Shown one piece after another: positions 59,006 through 64,000 of a DNA stretch of 64,000 bases. This DNA is from Chryseobacterium oncorhynchi (GTDB lineage: Bacteria > Bacteroidota > Bacteroidia > Flavobacteriales > Weeksellaceae), in the NCBI RefSeq assembly GCF_002899895.1, contig NZ_PPEI02000002.1, positions 372,001-436,000 of the forward strand. Direction: 5' to 3'. The notes beneath the pieces are model-generated. The model had not been told where the DNA came from. It ran no database searches and saw only the letters and a program-made list of their open reading frames with translations. Position 1 is the first letter of the stretch, and every line of letters begins with the position of its first letter. Made by a program: the position numbers and the translations under genes.

Positions 59006-60385
59006 ATGAAGAAATTACTTACATTTATTGGATTAGCCTTAATCAGCGGATCAATGTATTCGCAGGGTTCTCCTGATTACGGCAGCGGACTGAAAGTAAA
59101 CCTCAATCCTGAGGGAGACAAATTCATTAGATTTATTTTATGGGACCAGCTCTGGCTAAGAAATACCTCCATGAATCCCGGAAGCATGGTTGGAGGTGAG
59201 CCTACAGATAACTCCTGGAGCATAGGAAACAGAAGGTTACGAGCTTTAACGTATGCACAGATCTCTAAAAGATACATGATCCTCCTCCATTTTGGAATCA
59301 ACAATCAGACTTTCATTAATGGTGGTGCTACGGGAACTTCAGGAACAGGAGGTTATGGAAACGGAAAGAAAACCCAATTGTTTTTTCATGATGCCTGGAA
59401 TGAGTACGCAGTTATTTTACCTGGAGAAGCGGGAAAATTCAGTTTATCTTTAGGAGCGGGGCTTCATTACTACATGGGACTTTCCCGTATGACCATGGCT
59501 TCCACACTTAATTTCCTTACGGTTGATTCTCCTGTTTTCTCATGGCCTTTAATTGACAATTCTGATCAGTTTGCAAGACAGCTCGGTATGTTCGCCAAAG
59601 GTAAATATGGAAAGCTTGAATATCGTTTCAGCTTAAACAAGCCGTTTGCCACAGATCTTACTCCGGTAAATGTAACTGATCCGTCAAGAGCTGTCGCAGT
59701 AGACAATAACGGAAATCCTAGTTTTTCAAAGGCAGGATATGTAGAATATCAATTCCTTGATGAAGAATCTAATACACTTCCTTTCAAAGTGGGATCTTAT
59801 CTGGGAACTAAAAAAGTTTTCAATGTTGGTGCAGGATTTTATCATCAGGCGGACGGAACAAGAACTTCTGTTAATTCCAATATTGAAAAGCATGATATTA
59901 CTCTTTTTGCTGTAGATGCTTTTGCAGATATACCATTGGGAGAAGCAAAAAACAAAATGGCAGTTTCTGCTTACGCCGGATATTACAATTATAATTTTGG
60001 CCCTAATTATATAAGAAATCTGGGAACCATGAATATTGCAGCTTCTGATCCTAATTTCATTGGAAATAAAGCTATAGCCGGTCCCGGAAATCTACAACCC
60101 ACCATCGGAACAGGTAATATTATCTACGCACAGGCAGGTTTACTATTACCAAGTCAGGCAGAAAAGCCAAAAATCAGAATACAGCCATTTGCAGCTTATA
60201 CTCATAAAAGCTTTGAAGCTTTCGACAAATCTTCTTCACAGTTCGATATAGGAGCCAACTGGTTCATAGATGGACATCACGCAAAAATTACTACACAATA
60301 TTCCACAAGACCGATTTACACCAATCCTACAGAAAGTCCATCCTCAAAAGGAGAATTCATTCTACAGTTTCAGATTTACCTATAA
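59006..60385 (+). CDS. Outer-membrane porin-like protein
   Basis: A 459-residue protein with a signal peptide (M-K-K-L-L-T-F-I-G...; cleavage near M-Y-S-Q, residue 19). The chain shows alternating hydrophobic/aromatic beta-strand pattern (FIRFILWDQLWLRNTSMNPG; KYGKLEYRFSLNKPFA) and ends in F-I-L-Q-F-Q-I-Y-L, an outer-membrane barrel end. It is followed by an MFS symporter 52 bp downstream, so it likely lets the symporter's substrate through the outer membrane. Specificity unknown; porins of the OprP/carboxylate type are the closest guess. Confidence 0.8.
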   Translation: MKKLLTFIGLALISGSMYSQGSPDYGSGLKVNLNPEGDKFIRFILWDQLWLRNTSMNPGSMVGGEPTDNSWSIGNRRLRALTYAQISKRYMILLHFGINNQTFINGGATGTSGTGGYGNGKKTQLFFHDAWNEYAVILPGEAGKFSLSLGAGLHYYMGLSRMTMASTLNFLTVDSPVFSWPLIDNSDQFARQLGMFAKGKYGKLEYRFSLNKPFATDLTPVNVTDPSRAVAVDNNGNPSFSKAGYVEYQFLDEESNTLPFKVGSYLGTKKVFNVGAGFYHQADGTRTSVNSNIEKHDITLFAVDAFADIPLGEAKNKMAVSAYAGYYNYNFGPNYIRNLGTMNIAASDPNFIGNKAIAGPGNLQPTIGTGNIIYAQAGLLLPSQAEKPKIRIQPFAAYTHKSFEAFDKSSSQFDIGANWFIDGHHAKITTQYSTRPIYTNPTESPSSKGEFILQFQIYL

Positions 60386-60437
60386 TCCGGGAATGGATTC
60401 AATTATCATTTTCTACTAACATCAAAAACTAATCAAT

Positions 60438-62018
60438 ATGAGCGAAAATCATCACGAAAGCTACGAGAATATGACCGATAAGCAGAAAAATCGCACCATT
60501 TGGAGCGTGATCACTGCTTCATCCCTCGGAACATTGATAGAATGGTATGACTTCTATATTTTTGGAAGTTTAGCTATCGTTTTAGCCACAAAATTTTTCC
60601 CTGCAGATAATCCTACAGCAGCATTTTTATCTACCCTTGCCACTTTTGCAGCAGGATTTGTTGTAAGACCTTTTGGAGCATTATTCTTCGGAAGGCTTGG
60701 GGATATTATCGGAAGAAAATACACATTCCTTGTTACATTACTCATCATGGGGTTCTCTACATTCCTTATCGGATGTATCCCAAGTTATAAAACCATTGGA
60801 TTCATGGCTCCTGTTTTGGTTTTAATTCTAAGATTATTGCAAGGGTTAGCCCTTGGAGGTGAATATGGAGGTGCCGCAACCTATGTTGCAGAATACGCAC
60901 AACCTCATCGAAGAGGTTATTGGACTTCATGGATCCAAACCACCGCTACGGCAGGACTTTTTATCTCACTGATTGTTATTTTAATTACAAAAACCACGCT
61001 TTCTCCAGAGGAATTTGACAACTGGGGCTGGAGGGTTCCTTTCTGGATCTCTATTTTGATGGTAGCAGTATCTTATGTCATTAGAAAAAACATGAAAGAA
61101 TCTCCACTTTTTGCAAAGGCTAAAAGTGAAGGGAAAACTTCTAAAAACCCTTTAAAGGAGAGCTTCGGTAATAAATACAACTTTAAATTTGTTCTTCTTG
61201 CTCTTTTTGGAGCCGCAATGGGACAAGGGGTAATATGGTATACAGGACAATTCTACGCCATGAGCTTCCTGCAAAAGGTAATGAATGTAGATTCTATGCA
61301 GGTAGACTACTTAATGGCTACGGCTTTGTTTTTAGGAACACCTTTCTTTGTGTTTTTCGGCTGGCTGTCTGATAAGATCGGAAGAAAAGCCGTTATGATG
61401 ACGGGAATGTTGATTGCTATCTTGGCTTACAGACCTATTTACGACAGTATGTTTAAAAGCGTTAATCTTGAAAATAAAACAATTGCTTCCAACGGAATTA
61501 CCGAAAAAAGAATAGCAAAAATCCATAACGACATAGCAACAGACAGTCTGGTTACTTTCCATAAGGAAACTCTTTACACTGATGGAACCTTAATCAAAAA
61601 AGACAGTATCATTCACTGGTCTCCGAGCGGCCCTGTAATGAAAGATGGAAAAGCTGAGGAACCTAAAGTATCCCAATCTTTAAAACTAAGCGATGATACA
61701 AAATGGTATCTGGTGTTCCTTGTGTTTATTCAGGTCATATTTGTAACCATGGTTTATGGACCTATCGCAGCATTCCTTGTTGAAATGTTCCCTGTAAGAA
61801 TACGATACACCTCCATGTCTTTACCTTATCACATTGGAAACGGGGTATTTGGAGGACTTCTTCCGGCCGTAGCTACTTATCTTGTAACCACTGGAAAAGA
61901 AGCAGGGCATGCAACCTGGTACCTTGAAGGGCTTTGGTATCCGATTGGAGTTGCCACAGTATGTTTGATTATCGGGTTATTTTATCTTAAAAATAAGAAC
62001 AATAATCTTCATGATTAA
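60438..62018 (+). CDS. MFS transporter, metabolite:H+ symporter (MHS) family
   Basis: A 526-residue inner-membrane carrier with 12 membrane helices. Start G-T-L-I-E-W-Y-D-F-Y-I-F-G and the loop motif G-R-L-G-D-I-I-G-R-K (about residue 77-86) are typical for MHS carriers such as ProP, KgtP or CitA; G-L-A-L-G-G-E-Y-G-G-A is the family's helix 5 motif. Between helices 9 and 10 there is an insertion of about 90 residues (roughly 333-423) of polar, Thr/Lys-rich sequence not present in ProP-type proteins. The substrate is likely a carboxylate or zwitterion. It is 52 bp behind the porin gene. Confidence 0.9.
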   Translation: MSENHHESYENMTDKQKNRTIWSVITASSLGTLIEWYDFYIFGSLAIVLATKFFPADNPTAAFLSTLATFAAGFVVRPFGALFFGRLGDIIGRKYTFLVTLLIMGFSTFLIGCIPSYKTIGFMAPVLVLILRLLQGLALGGEYGGAATYVAEYAQPHRRGYWTSWIQTTATAGLFISLIVILITKTTLSPEEFDNWGWRVPFWISILMVAVSYVIRKNMKESPLFAKAKSEGKTSKNPLKESFGNKYNFKFVLLALFGAAMGQGVIWYTGQFYAMSFLQKVMNVDSMQVDYLMATALFLGTPFFVFFGWLSDKIGRKAVMMTGMLIAILAYRPIYDSMFKSVNLENKTIASNGITEKRIAKIHNDIATDSLVTFHKETLYTDGTLIKKDSIIHWSPSGPVMKDGKAEEPKVSQSLKLSDDTKWYLVFLVFIQVIFVTMVYGPIAAFLVEMFPVRIRYTSMSLPYHIGNGVFGGLLPAVATYLVTTGKEAGHATWYLEGLWYPIGVATVCLIIGLFYLKNKNNNLHD

Positions 62019-62061
62019 TCATTAAATCACTCAAATTTTTATTAATTTTAAAACTACTAAA

Positions 62062-62289
62062 ATGAACGGACTAAAAAAAATATTAGGCATTCTCTGGATC
62101 GCAATAGCGGTGGTTGTAGGATATTTTGGAATTACAGTACTGGGAATTCCAAAGATTGCCTCAGGGAAACAGGAGGATCTGGTTTTTGGGATCATTATCT
62201 TATTTGTACTGATGCCGATTATTTCAGGCGGAATGGCCATCTTCGGATACTATTCTTTAACAGGAGAATATTCTGACGACAAAATATAG
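62062..62289 (+). CDS. Small membrane protein next to MFS symporter
   Basis: A 75-residue protein with two membrane helices (I-L-G-I-L-W-I-A-I-A-V-V-V-G-Y-F-G-I and F-G-I-I-I-L-F-V-L-M-P-I-I-S-G-G), separated by the short loop K-I-A-S-G-K-Q-E-D. It is regularly found behind MHS-type symporters in Bacteroidetes (from memory, DUF6814-like). It may help assemble or regulate the transporter. 43 bp behind the symporter gene, same strand, followed by a hairpin. Confidence 0.75.
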   Translation: MNGLKKILGILWIAIAVVVGYFGITVLGIPKIASGKQEDLVFGIIILFVLMPIISGGMAIFGYYSLTGEYSDDKI

Positions 62290-62304
62290 TTATAAAAAAT
62301 AAGT

Positions 62305-62347
62305 GATAATTGATGAATGATAAACCAATTTCTATTCATCAATTATC
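62305..62347 (+). terminator. Hairpin between small membrane protein genes
   Basis: GATAATTGATGAAT (62305-62318) and ATTCATCAATTATC (62334-62347) are perfect reverse complements (14 bp), 15-base loop, followed by TTTTTC. It starts 16 bp after the stop codon and may end or reduce transcription of the porin-symporter unit before the symporter/kinase-like gene. Confidence 0.75.
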
Positions 62348-62365
62348 TTTTTCAAAACATCATAT

Positions 62366-62560
62366 ATGAAAAAAAGGCACGAACAAAAACTGGTTATCCT
62401 AAGCATCGGACTAATGATTGCTTTCAGTATTCCCATATCATTGCTTTTCAACAGTGATCGGGAAGTTTTAGGATATCCAATGATCTTGATCTACCTGTTC
62501 GCTGTCTGGATGATCTCCATCATCATTTCTTTTGTAATTGTAAAAAAATATGATGAGTAG
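62366..62560 (+). CDS. Small membrane protein
   Basis: A 64-residue protein with two membrane helices (about 10-27 and 38-58) and a basic start M-K-K-R-H-E-Q-K. It ends I-V-K-K-Y-D-E; the stop overlaps by 11 bp with the start of the following symporter-like gene, suggesting coupled translation. The order small two-helix protein followed by an SSS-type protein recalls the DUF485/DUF4212 small subunits encoded with acetate and other SSS transporters. Family not certain. Confidence 0.7.
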   Translation: MKKRHEQKLVILSIGLMIAFSIPISLLFNSDREVLGYPMILIYLFAVWMISIIISFVIVKKYDE

Positions 62561-64000
62561 TTTCGCATTATTCTCCGTAGTTCTGCTATATCTGGCTCTT
62601 CTATTCTTAGTTGCTCATCTGGCAGAGAAGAAAAGAAGTAAGCTCTGGATCAACAATCCTTATATTTATGCATTGTCTTTGGCTGTGTATTGTACGGCGT
62701 GGACTTATTACGGAAGTATTGGCGTGGCTGCTACAAGCGGATTAAACTATCTGCCCATTTACATTGGTCCCATTATGATTATCCCGGCCTGGATCTATAT
62801 CAACACAAGAATTGTAAGAATTTCCAGAGTCAATAAAATCAGTAGCCTTGCAGATTTCATCTCTCTGCGATACGGAAATAGCAGAAGCCTCAGTGCTATC
62901 ATCACAATAGTTTGTCTTTTAGCCATTGTTCCTTATATCGGACTACAAATTAAAGCGATTTCTGAAACCTTTCATTTGGTGACAGAAACTCCAATGTCAA
63001 AGGATATTTTAACGGATAATGCTACTTTTGTCGTGGTTCTTATTGCACTATTCTCTTCTTACTATGGAACCCGTTATGTAGATGCTTCAGAAAAACGTTT
63101 GGGAATTATTTCAGCTATTGCCCTTGAAAGCTTTTTAAAGTTATTTTTCATCATTATCCTAGGTTTTTTTGTAATTTACTATGTCTTTGATGGGTTTTCA
63201 GATATTTATCAGAAAGCGAGTCAATTCAACGACTTTAAAGAGAAAAATACATTTAACGGAGTTGAGGGCGCCATGAACTGGATGGTTTTATGTATGATTT
63301 CTGCTACTGCAATTTGCATCCTTCCAAGACAGTTTCACACAGCTATTATTGAAAACAGGCAGGAAAAGCACATCAGAACTGCAATCTGGTTTTTCCCACT
63401 TTATCTTTTGATATTTACAGTATTCATCTTTCCAATTGCATGGGGAGGAAGATTAATTTTTGATGGTCAAAAAGTAAATCCGGAGTTCTACTCTATTTTG
63501 ATTCCACAGCATTTTGACAATACTCTGATTACTGTTTTGGTTTTTCTGGGAGGACTAAGCTCATGTATTTCCATGATTATTATTTCTGCCATTACATTGT
63601 CTATCATGCTTTCCAACAACCTTATTATTCCATATGGATTGCTTGGAAAATTTAAGTCTGAAAATGAAGAGCAAAATACAAGAAGCATTACCAATATCAG
63701 AAAATTCAGCATTTTCGCTTTGATTATCATGGCATTTGTTTTCTACAAATACTTCATTTTGAAAACTTCACTGGACTCTGTAGGACTGATTTCCTTTGTG
63801 GTAATTGCCCAGTTGGCACCCGCATTTTTCGGAGCTATATTCTGGAGAAGAGGAAGCTATAAAGGCGCTGTTGTTGGTCTTGCGGCCGGATTGGCGATCT
63901 GCTATTTCGGATTGATCATTCCACAATATTATTTCTCGTACAATCAGGAATTTAAAGGAGTTTTAAGAGATATGTACAATTCCTTTGGTTTCTTCACCAT
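62550..64000 (+). CDS. Sodium:solute symporter-like protein, possibly fused to a histidine kinase (partial)
   Basis: The frame from ATG 62550 (second ATG at 62553) stays open for 483 codons to the window edge. It has about 12 membrane helices in SSS (SLC5) order: Y-C-T-A-W-T-Y-Y-G-S-I-G near residue 48, I-S-S-L-A-D-F-I-S-L-R-Y-G near residue 103 and L-A-I-V-P-Y-I-G-L-Q-I-K-A-I near residue 128. The motif F-I-S-x-R-Y-G with P-Y-I-x-L-Q is characteristic of CbrA-like proteins, where the symporter is followed by PAS and histidine-kinase domains. The kinase part, if present, is beyond the window. Role: probably sensing or uptake of the substrate of the neighbouring transporter set. Confidence 0.82.
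   Translation, partial: MMSSFALFSVVLLYLALLFLVAHLAEKKRSKLWINNPYIYALSLAVYCTAWTYYGSIGVAATSGLNYLPIYIGPIMIIPAWIYINTRIVRISRVNKISSLADFISLRYGNSRSLSAIITIVCLLAIVPYIGLQIKAISETFHLVTETPMSKDILTDNATFVVVLIALFSSYYGTRYVDASEKRLGIISAIALESFLKLFFIIILGFFVIYYVFDGFSDIYQKASQFNDFKEKNTFNGVEGAMNWMVLCMISATAICILPRQFHTAIIENRQEKHIRTAIWFFPLYLLIFTVFIFPIAWGGRLIFDGQKVNPEFYSILIPQHFDNTLITVLVFLGGLSSCISMIIISAITLSIMLSNNLIIPYGLLGKFKSENEEQNTRSITNIRKFSIFALIIMAFVFYKYFILKTSLDSVGLISFVVIAQLAPAFFGAIFWRRGSYKGAVVGLAAGLAICYFGLIIPQYYFSYNQEFKGVLRDMYNSFGFFT

Noticed and set aside
63488-63730. 80-codon minus-strand ORF
   Set aside because: Fully antisense to the open SSS-type gene, mirror of hydrophobic codons.

Overview
The window looks like chromosomal DNA of a flavobacterium of the Chryseobacterium type (family Weeksellaceae). 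It is AT-rich. Promoter-like sites fit the Bacteroidetes pattern TTTG-N19-21-TAnnTTTG, and several proteins are typical of the phylum (TonB-dependent receptor plus DUF4249 lipoprotein, DUF2911, SUKH proteins, N-acyl-ornithine carbamoyltransferase in place of classical ArgF). The species assignment is inferred from gene content, not from a database search.

Left part, 1-13.8 kb: two SUKH-like proteins and a TlpA thioredoxin; a three-gene siderophore-uptake operon (two IrtAB-like ABC half-transporters flanking a siderophore-interacting flavoreductase) with a divergent PchR-like AraC regulator and a Fur-box-like palindrome between them; a TonB-dependent receptor with its DUF4249 lipoprotein; a Crp/Fnr regulator and a VOC protein.

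Middle, 14-35.8 kb: a NarL-type two-component pair; single metabolic, repair and hydrolase genes (class II cAMP phosphodiesterase, serine hydrolase with TPRs, lipoprotein agmatine deiminase, trxB, holA, ogt, DinB); one tRNA-Ser(UGA). Two very short genes at 20.7-21.0 kb encode double-glycine-leader, Cys-rich bacteriocin-like precursors without visible maturation genes. Two equally long retropepsin-like proteins occur; one has lost both catalytic Asp residues.

Right part, 35.8-58.8 kb: a second iron locus (esterase, PepSY membrane protein, siderophore receptor), then a pyrimidine operon pyrB-carA-carB and a complete arginine operon (GNAT acyl-glutamate synthase candidate-argG-argC-argD-argF'-argB-argE-argH), which share carbamoyl phosphate. 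The spacers inside these operons are filled with different intergenic repeats. The most interesting element is the leader of pyrB: a consensus promoter, a 23-codon ORF with almost no 5' UTR, a U-rich tract, and an intrinsic terminator whose first arm overlaps the ORF's stop codon. This is the architecture of UTP-sensing attenuation known from enterobacterial pyrBI, here in a Bacteroidetes setting.

Right end, 58.8-64 kb: an outer-membrane porin-like protein, a metabolite:H+ symporter of the MFS/MHS family, two small membrane proteins and the 5' part of a sodium:solute symporter-like protein that runs off the window and may be a symporter-histidine kinase fusion.
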